The translations under genes were made by a program, and so were the position numbers. A DNA stretch of 64,000 nucleotides from the NCBI GenBank assembly GCA_963920765.1, contig OY987243.1, positions 3,410,001 through 3,474,000 on the forward strand. Direction: 5' to 3'. This stretch comes from Ulota crispa. Taxonomy: Eukaryota; Streptophyta; Bryopsida; Orthotrichales; Orthotrichaceae. Below the pieces are notes generated by a model that searched no databases, was not told the DNA's origin, and was given only the letters and a program-made list of their open reading frames with translations. Numbering within the stretch: position 1 is the stretch's first letter; each line of letters starts with the position of its first letter. This document shows positions 35,089 through 47,231 of the stretch, piece after piece.

Positions 35089-35338
35089 TTAAGTAACAAA
35101 AATTTGATCTACAAAACATTCAATGAGACTTTTGATAGGCCCAAATTTTGTAAAACATACATTTTTATTTTTCAATTAGTTTTTCATCAAGTAAACAAAA
35201 TATCATGTTTTGGGATACAAACTTAGTAACAGTATTTGAGTCAAGCAAAAAAAATTGGTTTCTTAAAAAAATACATATTTCTAAATTTGGCCTATCACAA
35301 GTTTCACTAAATCTTTTGATCAGATTTTTGTTACTTAA

Positions 35339-36261
35339 CCCCTAAAGATCCAAGCCCTTTTTTGTAAAAGTCACTGAAAATTGCTAATTTTAGTAAAATG
35401 AGTAGAATGGTAGGAAGTTTTTTCAGATCTTGCCCTAGACTATGGGAGGTACTTGTGGAAAAAAATCAGCTCATTCTAGAGGTAGAGGAGTGAGATATTG
35501 ACATCTAAAGTGAAAAAAAATGTATTTTTTCCTACTATCCAATAAATTTCAAAAGCCTTTGACAACTCCTATATCAAAAAATTCCTCTACGCAAAGTTGA
35601 GGTTTATTTTTCCCATGTAGAAGACCGAATTATGTAAGTGTGGAAGAATTTTTATATGAATTGGAGGTGTGGATCAGACTTTGTAAATCTTGCAATGCCA
35701 TAAGGTCATGAAATTTGCATACACATTAGGCAAAATTGGAGGATTTATGTAAAATTCAAAAACTTGAATTATTGTGATCCAAACAGTAAAAACCAAGGAA
35801 TCTTAGTCTACTACAACTTGGAAAAAAAAGAGTCAAAAAACAAATACACAAACCGCTTAAAAAAGCAAAGAACCAAATTTTACAATGGGCAAAAGGGATG
35901 GAGGTTTGGGAGTCCCATACCTACCCGCAAACTAAAACTTCTCACAACTTTCATCACATCAATCAAAATTGAATGATTCAAAGCTCCCATATATGTGTAC
36001 ATCTAAAGAACCAATTTTAGATTTTTGTTTTAAAAAAGTACAATTTTTTTTGGGCTGCCCGATTCTCCCTTATATTTTAGTTATTTGTGCATAACTACTT
36101 CAATAAATGTTGGCATGAAGAAAAAAAAATATATATCCACTCATGTTTTTGAATTCCCCATCTTCCATAAAAGTTTTAGAAAATCACACAAAGTAGTTTA
36201 GCTGTAAGTACATGCCCAAAATCCCACTTGGCCCCTAAGGGGCCACTTGGGCCTTTAGGGG
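35339..36261. mobile_element. piggyBac-like MITE, family 4 copy (923 bp)
   Basis: The left end CCCCTAAAGATCCAAGCCC follows TTAA at 35335-35338. The reverse complement of the right end is CCCCTAAAGGCCCAAGTGG. The right flank reads CAAT, so the target duplication is lost. It is colinear with the copy in the ABCG intron (45890-46818): one half carries GAGTAGAATGGTAGGAAG-type sequence, the other the GTTTAGCTGTAAGTACATGC-type arm shared with the two foldbacks. Confidence 0.8.
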
Positions 36262-37120
36262 CAATCATTTTTTTGGTCGCCACCTCTAACATATTTTGGC
36301 CCATGAAAAACCTTCCCTGCAAATATACCTCAGTCTCACAAGGACAATACAACATTCATTGTCACAAAAAAAAACCTTGTTTAGGGGTTAGGGGATTTTT
36401 TTTAGCATGGACAATGTGTGTATGGATGCTTCCTACTTATCCATGGAATCAAATTTCAAAAATTCATCACAGATGATTCAATCAATTATCATGTAAAGCC
36501 ATGAATTTCTAACAAAGTAATTCACCAAAAATGGAGTTTTGGTTTTTAGGAACTGAAATTTGGTATTCTGAATTGGGATTGCACAAGGATGCAATGATAT
36601 TTTTTTAACAAAAATACACTAATTGTATTCCACTTTTCATCCAAAAAATTGAATGGCTGAAACATGCAGTTGGTAATAATAGTGTACTCCACTACATAAT
36701 CTATGTGGGTCACTTTCATAATTATATAATGACAATACTAGTAATGATACTTGTTATCCAATGGGGTGCATGAATATAATTTAAAAAAATGAATGTGCAC
36801 ACAAACTATCATCTTTTCTTGCTACGCTTTCTTCTCCCCCACCTTCCTTAATTTCAAAATTTGAGAAAAAAAAGAGATACCCAAAGCTAGAGAGAGCCTC
36901 AAAATTTCAATACTTTAAAAACACCAAATAAAAATTCCAATATTCTTTTGCAATTCCAAAGACTTTTCACAATTCAAGTGACCTTTCACAATTCCACCAT
37001 TTTTCACCATCCATTTGCTTTTCCCTTTCCCTTTGTGATGTTTCACCCCCTTTTGGGTGCCTTTTCCTCTTCAAGGAGACAATTACCAAGTAGTAATAAG
37101 TAAAAGGATCACGATAAGGA
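36262..37120. other. AT-rich intergenic DNA with pyrimidine tracts
   Basis: No gene was recognised. A pyrimidine-rich segment containing TTTTGGGTGCCTTTTCCTCT at about 37050 resembles a segment near 2625, possibly shared repeat DNA. Confidence 0.4.
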
Positions 37121-37123
37121 TTG

Positions 37124-37292
37124 CCATATCTATCTACCTATCTATCTACCTATCTATCTACCTATCTATCTACCTATCTATCTATCTACCTACCTATCTA
37201 CCTACCTACCTATCTACCTACCTATCTACCTACCTATCTACCTATCTACCCACCTATCTATCTACCTATCTATCTACCTATCTATCTATATT
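37124..37292. repeat. (CTAT/CTAC)n tetranucleotide microsatellite
   Basis: TATC, TACC and related tetramers alternate, with a 12-base TATCTATCTACC superunit at the start. All frames are open because the unit lacks stops, giving Tyr-Leu-Ser-Thr strings that are not a protein. Confidence 0.95.
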
Positions 37293-37806
37293 ATAAAGGT
37301 TGTGTGTCTGTCTCATGATAAAAGTGTCTCATGATATAATAATGTGTCATGCCATAAATTCTCTATTAACACCACAAGTTCTAATAAAGAGGGGAGAAAA
37401 GAGAGGAAATGCACTCAAATGTGAAATATCACAAAGAGAGAGGAATGGGTATCCAAATGCAAGTGTGCAAAGTCATTTGGAAACATGACTAGTCATTGGA
37501 ATTTTAAAAAGTAGTTTGAAATTGTGAAGAGCCATTAAATTTTTTCAAATTTGAACTTAAAACATTTCAATTCTAGATTTCAAATGGACGATGTGTGAAA
37601 CACAGGCAAGACACATAAGACACATATAGATAGAAGATATATAGATACATTACTTATTATTTTTGTTTATAAGACTTGTATTTTGGTTTTTTTGGACTTT
37701 AACTTTTTAGGTCATTTCTGTGAAAGAACAAGCAAAAATAGATTGTTTAAAATTATTATCCATTTGAAATGGATCAATATTAATTTTTGTAATGTTTTAT
37801 ATGTAT

Positions 37807-37809
<3 letters not shown>

Positions 37810-37876
<67 letters not shown>
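37810..37876. repeat. (AT)n microsatellite
   Basis: A pure AT/TA run of about 66 bases. It directly precedes the first copy of a duplicated segment (37877-37985). Confidence 0.95.
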
Positions 37877-38265
37877 CACCATCACTAGCAGTTGTACCAC
37901 AACTTTTTCTTGGCAAAAAGAGGGCACGAGGATAGGGGGCATGGGGAAAGGAGGCACGGGGATATGGAGGCACAAGAATAAGGGAGCATAAGATTAAGGG
38001 GGCATATATATAATTGAATGCGATGTCAACCAGTTAGGATTGGGCATGACCGAGATAGGGTAGGGCATGACTTGGATTGGAAAGTTATAAATGGAATAAA
38101 GTGAAATCACCTATGGCTTCACTAGATGTTAACAACATGTCACTGGCAGTTGCACCACAGCTTTCTCTCGGCCAAAAGAGGACACGGGGATAGGGGCACA
38201 GGGATATGGAGGCACAAGGATAAGGGAGCATGGGAATAGGGGCAAAAGGATAGGAGGTGGGGGCA
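37877..38265. repeat. Local direct duplication of a purine-rich segment
   Basis: A segment beginning CACTAGCAGTTGTACCACA and containing GGCACGGGGATATGGAGGCA at 37880-37985 recurs with changes at about 38140-38265 (CACTGGCAGTTGCACCACA, GGATATGGAGGCACAAGGAT). The copies are about 260 bp apart and bracketed by two (AT)n runs. No coding sense was recognised. Confidence 0.7.
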
Positions 38266-38294
38266 TAATCTCATTGGTACAATGGGTAGTGTAC

Positions 38295-38297
<3 letters not shown>

Positions 38298-38335
<38 letters not shown>
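38298..38335. repeat. (TA)n microsatellite
   Basis: A second, shorter pure TA run of about 37 bases, on the far side of the duplicated segment. Confidence 0.9.
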
Positions 38336-38338
<3 letters not shown>

Positions 38339-38638
38339 GAATTTCATTTTTTGTTCTTTTAATGCTATACTTTGAACTCTTGATGCATGTGAAAAAATCA
38401 AAACACATAGTATATAGTAATGAAACAAGGGGTACACATGCTAAATAAAAGGTTCTTGTACTTTATATAATTTGATTACATATTGTTACAAAGATCTGTT
38501 CTTACAATACTAAATTTTAAATTAGTTGTAGACAACAATCTAGAAGTTATTTGAGGATGAACTTATTTATATAGTTTATTTGGTGTGCTTTGTCACGGTC
38601 AATATGTATTCTTTCATAATAATGTAAAATGAAATGAG

Positions 38639-38993
38639 AATTGATATGTGCACTCCCAAGGTTTGATATATGCACACTTGGGGGGGTGATTTTAGATATT
38701 TACCATCAACAAGTTGAACTTGGAAAATTTGATTCTAGATTTGGATTTAAAGACCTTGGTTTAGTCTAAAACCCCAAAGGTAGGTTACAATTGAACAATG
38801 TAAAAAAAGCTAAGCTTTTCCATTGGGCATTATTCAATTGTAGCCTCTGTTGTGATTCTAGACTAAATCAAGGTCTGTAAATCCAATTTTGAATTCAAAC
38901 TTTCCAAGTCCAACTTGTTAATGGTAAATATCTAGAATTTTACCCCCCTCCTTGGTGTGCATATATCAAACTTTGGGCATGCACATATCAATT
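38639..38993. mobile_element. Foldback element, GATATGTGCAC family copy 1 (355 bp)
   Basis: The left end AATTGATATGTGCACTCCC pairs with the reverse complement of the right end, AATTGATATGTGCATGCCC. Pairing continues inward across most of the element: the CTTGGTTTAGTCTA block pairs with TAGACTAAATCAAG, and the ACAATTGAA block with TTCAATTGT. The element can fold nearly end to end. A relative lies at 60160-60563. Superfamily and target duplication are not evident. Confidence 0.75.
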
Positions 38994-40018
38994 TCCAAAA
39001 TAAACTATCACTTTCCTAAAACCGCAATAAAATAATATAAGACTCTTTGATCTTGAGACTACTCAAAGCAAAACCAAATAAATCAATCACAAAAAAATAA
39101 TATGGAAACAAAATACTATGTGAAAAATCATCTAAAGACAAGGCAAAGTTGAGGAATCTAGCTCAAACATTTTGCTACCAAATCACATCAAATTGTTAGG
39201 TTCAATAACAACTTCTATATTTGCCATAGAGCTAGAGTAAGCCATTGGAGTATTGAAGAACTCTATTGGGAACATGGAGTAAATCATGGTTTCACTCAAC
39301 CCATTATTCAAGCCTGACACTTGGGGAGGTTAATGTGTAAAAAAATAAGGGAATAGGTGTGAACACCAATTATTTTTTAGGAGGGTATTATTATTATTAT
39401 TATTATTTTATAAAAACACGCTATCATTGTATAATTTTCTACTTTGGATTATTAGGGATGGGGCTTGCATCACTTGTAATTCTAAAATGACATGAATAAA
39501 TGATGTAGTAATTTAGATTAAAAAAGATTCTATTGCAATTTTTGTCCTACATTAAATTTCTTTCAAACTTTTTCCCCCCAGTAATGACTATTTACAATTG
39601 GAATTTAACAAAAAAGTGTTCTCAATACTACTATTGTATCTTCAATAAAAATTGTCAATGACACACAAGAAGGTATAAAATTATTGAACATTTTGAATAT
39701 GCCACTCACAAGGTAACATCATTTAATACTTTTGATAAAAAAAAGAATAAAAAAGAGGGTATCCTAAGTCTAATTTTTTTTCTAATTGGACCTATTTTTC
39801 AATATCCTATAGTAGTTTGAAAACATGTCATGGCATTTTTGTCCCTATGGTATTAAAAACAAATTACAATTTTTATTTCAAATGTTTTTTAGGCACCCTA
39901 TCATTTTTTTGCATGTAGTTTTCTACACCGCACACGCAAGGGGAACCTCAACCGCTAGTGTAGCGGTAGGAGTTAGTTTCAGAGCTCCACCATTTGGCTG
40001 CAATTCATTTCTAGGTAT
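38994..40018. other. AT-rich intergenic DNA, nothing recognised
   Basis: Contains a short TTA run near 39388-39407. No gene or paired repeat ends were seen. Confidence 0.5.
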
Positions 40019-40142
40019 CCTGGAGAGATGCTATAAGCTCCATGGCATGCTATTCTCAAGGTCTTTGGAGACCACGCTATCATGGAGAGACGCTACAAGC
40101 TCCATGGCATGCTATTCTCAAGGTTTTTGGAAACCACATTAC
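40019..40142. repeat. Direct duplication of a 60-bp unit upstream of ABCG
   Basis: Two adjacent copies of a segment containing GGAGAGATGCTATAAGCTCC and CATGGCATGCTATTCTCAAG occur at about 40021-40080 and 40082-40140. A partial third copy (AGAGACGCTACAAGCT) lies near 40352. The function is unknown. Confidence 0.7.
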
Positions 40143-40610
40143 AGCTCATAGGAGGATAATTTAGGAGACGAAACGTGCTGTTGCAAGGAGCAATAGTAGT
40201 TGCGTGAGTGTGATAAGATGAGTTGCAGTGAGTGTGCATGGTGGAAGACCTTATGGAGCCGGACGAAAACAAAGACATAATTGGGACTTTCCCAGGAGGA
40301 CCTATGCTTTAGACCTCCATCACATCACATCTATTGATTTCTAGATAGTGCAGAGAGACGCTACAAGCTTGCGTCCATGCCACGCCATTGTTCTTGTTCA
40401 TGCTAGAGCTCTTGGAAGGACTTGATTCCCTTGATTCCCTAATTCCCTTCATTGTAGTTGAAAGGTGCGCAAGATAGAAAGTTGGTCAAGGCAAGAGACG
40501 AGGGGTTCAAGGGAATGCAATGGGAGAGTTTCGGACTCGGCGGAGCCGCTACTGTAGATGACCCGTTCGATATTTTGCGTTCTTTTTCTATTGAAAGGAG
40601 TGAAGCTCAC

Positions 40611-40750
40611 GGTTTTTTTTAACTGACACAGATGGCAAAGTATGACTTTGTGTCCACTTATCATAGGACAATTTTTTTGAGGGAAGAAAAGTTACTAATT
40701 GCATGACAGATTTGGCAAAAAAAAATGTGTCAGTTAAAAAAAACGCTGGT
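40611..40750. mobile_element. Small inverted-repeat element in the ABCG promoter region
   Basis: TTTTTTTTAACTGACACAGA at about 40613-40632 pairs with TGTGTCAGTTAAAAAAAA at about 40726-40743. Next to each arm lies TGGCAAA or TTTGGCA. Directly after it comes GGAGCTGCTCTAAG, repeated at about 40752 and 40832. This is probably a small MITE about 0.3-0.4 kb upstream of the ABCG start. Confidence 0.5.
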
Positions 40751-41024
40751 GGAGCTGCTCTAAGGGACCCGCCATTTGGCCGTGGAAATCTCCGGTCACG
40801 TATGATATTCATATGATATTCAGTTAACGCGGTGGAGCTGCTCTAAGGTCCGGGGGAGGTGCCTTCATGCGCACCAGCTGAGAGATCAGGCAAAAAGTTA
40901 AGATAAAAGTGATGGAGCTCAATCGGTAGAAAAATTCGGAAGATCATTTTGAGCGACTGCAGGAGAGCGAGGTGCTGGTGGTGTAAATCACTGAGTGCAG
41001 GACCAGGACTCCACGAACACCACG

Positions 41025-44000
41025 ATGGCAGCAAGCAGTGACAGCGGCCGTGCGTACCTTGTGTGGACCGATCTGTGCGTGCACGTTCGAGCGAAGCGCG
41101 GCAAACCCGCCCGGCCTATTCTCGTAGGCGCCACTGGTAATGGACGCTGTGAATCCTTTGCTCAGTTGGAAAATTTTCGTTTCAGACATTAGCATACCTC
41201 TGAATCCAAATTCAACGCATTGCGCAAGCTAGACTCTTTCTGTTTGGCCACTCCATCTCTCCAAGGAGTGTCAGCCGCCAGAGCAACTCCCTGCTGAGAA
41301 AAAACCAGCGTCGTAGCAGCAGTTATGGCTGCTGCTTCAACCTCCCAATTTGTCGAAACAACAGCCGAACAACTCGCAATCTACTGTTATTTCAGCAGTG
41401 TAGTTTCATCGGACAGAGTTGATAGTACTGCTGGAACGGCCATAGCAGGAGTGAAATATCAGCTCCGACTGGTTTAGGATTTAGGGTTTAGGGAAAACCT
41501 AATCAGATTTGGAGTACGAGTTGACCTCGAACTGTGGTGTGTGCACGCTTGCAGGATATGCGGAGCCGGGGTCGATTACGGCCATCATGGGACCTAGCGG
41601 ATCGGGGAAGTCCACATTGCTCGACACTTTGGCAGGCAGGTGATCACTTTCACAGTGCAGCTCATCCACGAGATTATGTCTGTAGTGATCAAAACCAACA
41701 ACCGGTCGACTCTCGGCCATAGGAAGTGCGGTGTCATTTTGAATCGTCTCTATTCCCGCGCACTCAGAATGCCGACCGTTTGCTCGTGCTGCAGGACGGC
41801 TGGCTCCCAACACGGAGCTGACCGGCGACATACTGCTCAACGGCGAGAAGAAGTCGTCCCTCTCCTATGGCGCTGCGGTAGGCCTGCTTCCTCCGAGCAA
41901 AAACTCGAAAGGACCCAGGGAGATGAGGGTTTTAAGAAGACTGATTTGATTCATCATGTCATAAAATGGAGAGGAAGTAGAGTCCCAGTGTGACCTGCTC
42001 AAATCTGCGAGAATAGCCATGAGGGCCAGTTCGGGCCTCTCGGTCCTCGAGGAGCTACATTTTGATGAAAAACGTCTGTATCTGGAGTGCCTCAGTTTTT
42101 TTCAAGTGAAATGTACGGATGGCGAGCGAATTAGGGCTGGGAATGCGCTGATCACTTTGCGATCCCTGGTGTGGCAGGCATACGTGACGCAGGAGGATGT
42201 GTTGATAGGCACTCTGACGGTGCGTGAGAGCGTGATGTATTCGGCAAACCTGCGGTTCCCGGACAAGGTGAGCAAGAGGGAGAAGAAGATCATCGTGGAC
42301 CGCACCATCCTGGAGATGGGGCTGTATGGCTGCCAGCACACGTACGTGGGGAACTTTTTCGTGCGGGGCCTGAGCGGGGGCGAGAAGCGTCGCCTCAGCA
42401 TTGCGTTGCAGATCCTCACCCGGCCTCGCTTGCTGTTCTTGGACGAACCCACCAGCGGCCTGGACAGGTGACGCTCGACTTACAGCGGTTTTTCTGTTTG
42501 CATTGGAAACTGGTCCTGTGCAATCTTGATGTGGTACGATTTTGCAGGGACTGATGTAATGAAAGGAACATGATACTCCAGATTCGTCAACTCTCACATG
42601 GCCTGATTGTGGAAAGAAGCACGCATGGAGCTGCACAGGCGGCGACCTAGGATGAACGTCTTCACACCTGGGCTCGACATTTGAGTTGCCCAGCACGATC
42701 TGGATGAGGACGTTGTGAGCACGGGTGTGGCCATGGTCGGTTGGCAGGCGAGCGACTGTAGGTGTGGATGTGTCTGTATTTCGTCCTGGATCAGGGGAAC
42801 CAGAACTAGAAGCTAGAGCATGGCGGAAATGGCTTAAGCTTGTGTGTGATAGGCGGGTGATTGGCGGTGCAGTGCTGCGGCGTATTTTGTGGTGCGGACG
42901 CTGAAGAATCTGGCTCGGGATGGGCGGACAGTGATCTCGTCGATTCACCAGCCCAGCAGCGAAGTGTTCGCGTTGTTCGACCAGTTGACTCTGCTGTCGA
43001 AAGGGCAAACCGTTTACTTCGGAGAGGCTGCGAGTGCCTGCCAGGTTAGCGCCCTTTTGACCAGGTCAGCAAGTACTTTCTTTGGATGACAAGTAATAAA
43101 TTTACGTTTAGAATAGCCTCGCATGATGTCCGACAATGCTCTCAAGCCTTTTTGCCCTGTAGCAGTACCTAGTCCTTCTCGTATGAAACTCCATGTTTGC
43201 AAGGTTTGTCTTTGGTAGACCTAGCGCTGCTCTCAGAATCGTACCTCAATGATCAGTATGATTGACGCACTTTTAGGAGTGCGGTGCTAGTTTTGTTGTC
43301 CTCTATGATTCACATCAAATTTTGCATGTTTTGTTGCTATGGCTTTGCTGTAGGTGCATGTTGTAATAATTTGTAATGCGAGTAGGCAGTGACATCTGCC
43401 CACCATGAGCCATAGTAAAATAGGTAATCATGTGCACTTATCAAAAGTTGGAGCTGGTTAGGTATGCCACCTTGTATGCTAAGAGATCCTCTTGGGTGTA
43501 GTAGTTCTTTGAAGCAGCACACCATCCGTGCCCTCCGATGCGGAATCCATCAGATCACTACTTGCAAATCATAAATGCCGACTTCGACACAGTGAAGTCC
43601 ACCCTCAAGGAATTCGAGGTTGATAACGTAAGTGCACGAGTTCACTTAATCTAGCAGAAACCCCCTAGTGGTATTCTGGAGAACTTAACGGCCTTCATGG
43701 CAGTTTCAGATGTGAACGTTGTCACTTTTAGTTTGAATTTTGGAGCATCTAAGGCAGAAGGGGGTTTTCAAATAGAGCAAGTTCAAACAAAAGTGGGATA
43801 TGTTGTTGCTTACGTTTGGCTTCACTAAGCGTACTGTGGTCATGTGCAGGGCGATGAAGAAACGGCGGATCCGCTGCTACTGAGAACGAGGAAGAACACG
43901 GAGGAAGTGGTGAGAACCCTTTCAGCTGCTTATCAGCAGAGTCAGTACGCCGCAGCAACACGAGCCAAAATATCGCAAATCTTATCAAACACGGTAAATC

Positions 44001-47000
44001 TGATATCCATCAAATCAAACTAGCTCCACTCACATTCATCGTCTTCTCTATCTCAAGAGTGTACACTTCGTATGTGGTTAATTATTGTAGTGAACTCGCC
44101 ATTGACAACATCTGTGCATGCTGCTGCAGAGTGGCAGAGAGGAACAAGCAGGAGGAAGCTTGGGCCGTGCAAGTTTCGTGCGGCAGTGCATGACTCTCAC
44201 ACAGCGCTCGTTCGTGAACATGACACGAGACCCAGGGTACTACTGGCTTCGTGTGGCGATGTATGTCATGGTGGGCATATGTCTGGGCACCATCTTCTGG
44301 CGAGTGGGTCTCCGGTACAACTCCATCCTGGTGAGCGCACAAGTAATTGCAACTCTAATATGTGACGAGTACAATACTTGCGAATTTTGTCATTCCACGT
44401 TTACAACCTTCAACACCGCATGATTCGCATCCTTTGTGCTTCGAACTTGCTAACTAACAGAGCATTGTAAACCTTGTTCATTTCCTTCCTAGAAATGTGG
44501 AGGAGCTGAGTATGCTTGCCTTAGCACTCCTGTTCCTAATAGTTATCTTTGCTTTCGTGCAGCATCTGTTAGGTTAGAGTTTACGCATACTCTGCAACCT
44601 TCGGAAGCCCCGTGCACTGATAACAAGTTTAGTATATCTTTTGGTGTATAAACGCAGGCGCGATCGGGAGTGATGTTCTTTGTGGCAGCGTTCCTGACGT
44701 TCATGGCAATTGGCGGGTTCCCTTCGTTTGTGGAAGACATGAGGGTGTTTTATCATGAGCGCCTCAGTGGGCATTACGGCGTAGCAGTGTTCGTGGTCGG
44801 CAACATACTGGCGTCGCTTCCGTTTCTGTTCCTGATCGCATTGTCATCAGGAACTCTTGTGTACTTCATGGCGTGGCTGCATCCCGGGTTCGGCCACTAC
44901 GCCTATTTCGTCCTTATGCTGTTTGCGGCCTTGACGTGCGTGGAGAGCCTCATGATGGCCGTGGCCAGCGTCGTGGGTCGCAACTTTCTGGCCGGCATCG
45001 TCGTCGGAGCCGGCATCCAGGTTCGAATCACCCCAGCCTAATCGATTCACGTCAATGCTAGAGATCTAGCTTCGTATACGGGAGAGGCAGGTTTAGGGTT
45101 TAGGGTTTAGGGCATCTGAATCCACGCACTCGCACATCCCAGCTTTTGTTTCGGACATGTTGTAAACGTGCGCAACTTATCTTGGGTCATTGGAGGATGG
45201 AAATCCTTACAAAGCTCAACTTATTTGCCGGATATCAGTCAAGATTGTTTGTGAATGTAGAACCAGGCGGAGGAGTCCCTGGAGCTTTCCATCATGGCCA
45301 GCATAACATACCGTAATGATATCTTTTTTCGGAGATCTTGAAAGTCATCTGCGTCGCTAACTTCTTTGTGTACATCGCTGCATTTGTTGTAAGCAGGCCA
45401 TTTACATGCTGTTATCGGGTTACTTCCGATTGACAAAGGATTTGCCGAAGCCCGTGTGGAGGTACCCAGTATCGTACATTGCTTTTCACACTTACGCAGT
45501 GCAGGTGAGTTAGTACAGCATCGACTTTTCTTAAAGTGCCCAAAATCATAAGCAAATATTTGACCGTAGTCTTAATACTCAGCGTCGGGAGGTGCCACAG
45601 CGGTGGCAACTTTTGATGGGCAACGAAGAGAGTTGGCGATGCTAGAGTTCTGTAGTGAAAGGGCCAGACCATGTTCGCAATTGCGAAATATATTGCACAC
45701 AACAGGAAAGAGTGAGAAAACTAGAGTTGCAAATGGTTGTTTCTTGTGTGTCAGGGTTTTGGTAACTCTAGAAAATCCGAACAATGGCTCAAACTTGCTT
45801 ACATTGGTAATCTGTCTTTTAATGGCAAAGCAGGCCTGGTCATGAAGAACAGAGCAATAGCAAGTCAGTACCTTCTCAATCTTTATTAACCCCTAAAGGC
45901 CCAAGCCCTTTCTTCCACTGAAAGTTACTGTTAACTGCCACTTTGGGGGGAATGAGTAGAAAAGTAGGAAATAAAGTTTGTTTTGCAAATCCAACCGTAG
46001 GATTTTGCCTTACACTAGAAGAGGTACTTGTGGAAAAAATCAGGGCGTTCTAGATGGAGAAAAGGGAGATATTTAGATCCGAAGTGCAAAAGAAAGTTTT
46101 TTTCCTTGCTGCCCAAAAATTTCAGAAGCCTTTGATCACTATTATAACAAAAAAGTTGCTCTATCCAAAGTTGCACTTTTTTTTCCATGTAAGAGATCAA
46201 GTTAGGTATATGTGGGAGAATTTTCAAATCAGTTGGAACTATACAACACATGGGGGAAAGTAGTAAGTAAAAAGAAGTAGAGAATGAGTCAAATCACTAA
46301 ATTGTTAAGAGTTTAATTATTAAAATGAAAAATGCAAATCCCAACGGTTATAATGTTGTATTAAACAATCTACTTTCGTAGGTTTAGTTTATTTTCCAAA
46401 ATATTAAAAATTGTGAAAAATAAAGGACTTCAAAGTTTATTTTAGAGTAGAGAATCCATAACTGCCCACAAACTAAAACATCTCATAACTTTCATCTCAT
46501 TGATTGAAGTTGAATGATTCAAAGCTTCCCAAATACAAAAAAATCTAACGAACCAATTTCAGATTTTTATTTTAAAAAAGTCGAATTCTTGAAAAAGTTT
46601 TTGGGCTGCCCGGATTGCCCTCCCTCCCCGGGCAGCAAAAATTCTTGCATATCTTCTTTGTCAAATGTCATAATGACAAAAAAATTAGATTCCCGCATAG
46701 GTTTTGGAATTCCCCACCTTCAATAAAAGTGTAAAAAAATCACAAAAACTAGACTATAGCTATAGGTACATGCCCGAAATCCATTTGTCTCCCGGGGGGA
46801 CAGCTGGGCCTTTAGGGGTTAATAGCATAGCAGACTGGGTCATGATAAATAACGGACACTCAAGACCTTACTCGTCGTTGACGTGGCTTGGTGTTCTTTA
46901 CTGCATTATTTTTTCGTAACTTAGCTAGCTGTGCTATTACTTGCAGGGGCTGTTCAAGAATGATTTTCCAGGTCTCACTTTTGAGAATTTCCTGGGAGCG

Positions 47001-47231
47001 GACGGCAAACCAATCGGTCCAGACCTGGCCGGGAGGTATGTGCTGGAGCAGATATACGGGATGACAAGCAGCAGAGGAAAGTGGGGAGACTTGGCGATCA
47101 TCATCGCCATGATAGCCATCTATCGACTGCTCTTCTTCGTTTTCATCAAGCTCAGTGAGAATCTCGGACCCCGTCTAAAAGTCATGGCAGTGGAGTACTT
47201 CGCCGCTCGCAGACCGCAACACCAAAATTGA
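41025..47231 (+). CDS. ABCG: ABC transporter, ABCG (WBC) half transporter, 653 aa
   Basis: ATP-driven exporter with one nucleotide-binding domain followed by one transmembrane domain. Close plant relatives export cuticular lipids or cutin precursors and work as dimers in the plasma membrane. Exons: 41025-41136, 41555-41635, 41795-41877, 42178-42467, 42873-43044, 43505-43627, 43850-43993, 44130-44330, 44658-45020, 45397-45504, 46947-47231. They total 1962 nt, with all phases agreeing. Walker A is GPSGSGKS at 50-57, the Q-loop Q97, the signature LSGGEKRR at 157, Walker B LLFLDE at 177-182 and the switch H214. The membrane part begins after about residue 360 and includes [18 protein letters not shown] and VESLMM, as in the plant ABCG11/12 group. 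The second intron uses a GC donor. Introns 1 and 9 carry TTTAGGG repeats. The last intron holds a TTAA transposon. The start ATG opens MAASSDSG and is the first in-frame ATG before the conserved VWTDL block. Substrate cannot be read from the sequence. Confidence 0.93.
41475..41497 (+). repeat. Telomere-like motif in ABCG intron 1
   Basis: TTTAGGATTTAGGGTTTAGGG is one degenerate and two perfect plant telomere units, close to the 3' end of the first intron. Short telomere motifs (telo-boxes) in introns and promoters of plant genes can bind regulatory proteins. No function is shown here. Confidence 0.8.
41636..41637 (+). other. GC splice donor of ABCG intron 2
   Basis: The reading frame across the exon junction (DTLAG|RLAPN) is kept only if the intron begins with GC after CAG (CAG|GCAGGT). 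The GT four bases downstream would shift the frame. GC-AG introns are a known minority class in plants. The acceptor is the CAG at 41792-41794. Confidence 0.7.
45091..45113 (+). repeat. Interstitial telomeric repeat in ABCG intron 9
   Basis: Three uninterrupted TTTAGGG units followed by GCATC, 70 bp downstream of the splice donor at 45021. A second telomere-like site in the same gene lies in intron 1. Confidence 0.9.
45890..46818. mobile_element. piggyBac-like MITE, family 4 copy in the last ABCG intron (929 bp)
   Basis: The left end CCCCTAAAGGCCCAAGCCC pairs with the reverse complement of the right end, CCCCTAAAGGCCCAGCTGTC. Perfect TTAA flanks lie at 45886-45889 and 46819-46822. It is colinear with the copy at 35339-36261. 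It accounts for most of the 1442-bp last intron; without it the intron would be about 0.5 kb, like the others. Both splice sites are intact. Confidence 0.88.

Noticed and set aside
37286-37320. TCTATATTATAAAGG-type sequence resembling a Helitron start
   Set aside because: It is directly preceded by a CTAT microsatellite, and no matching CTRR hairpin end was found.
37057-37991. Frames with YLSTYLST or YIYIYI strings
   Set aside because: Translations of tetranucleotide and AT microsatellites.
42055-43008. A 317-codon minus-strand frame
   Set aside because: It lies antisense to ABCG exons and an intron, whose plus-strand reading has unmistakable ABC motifs.
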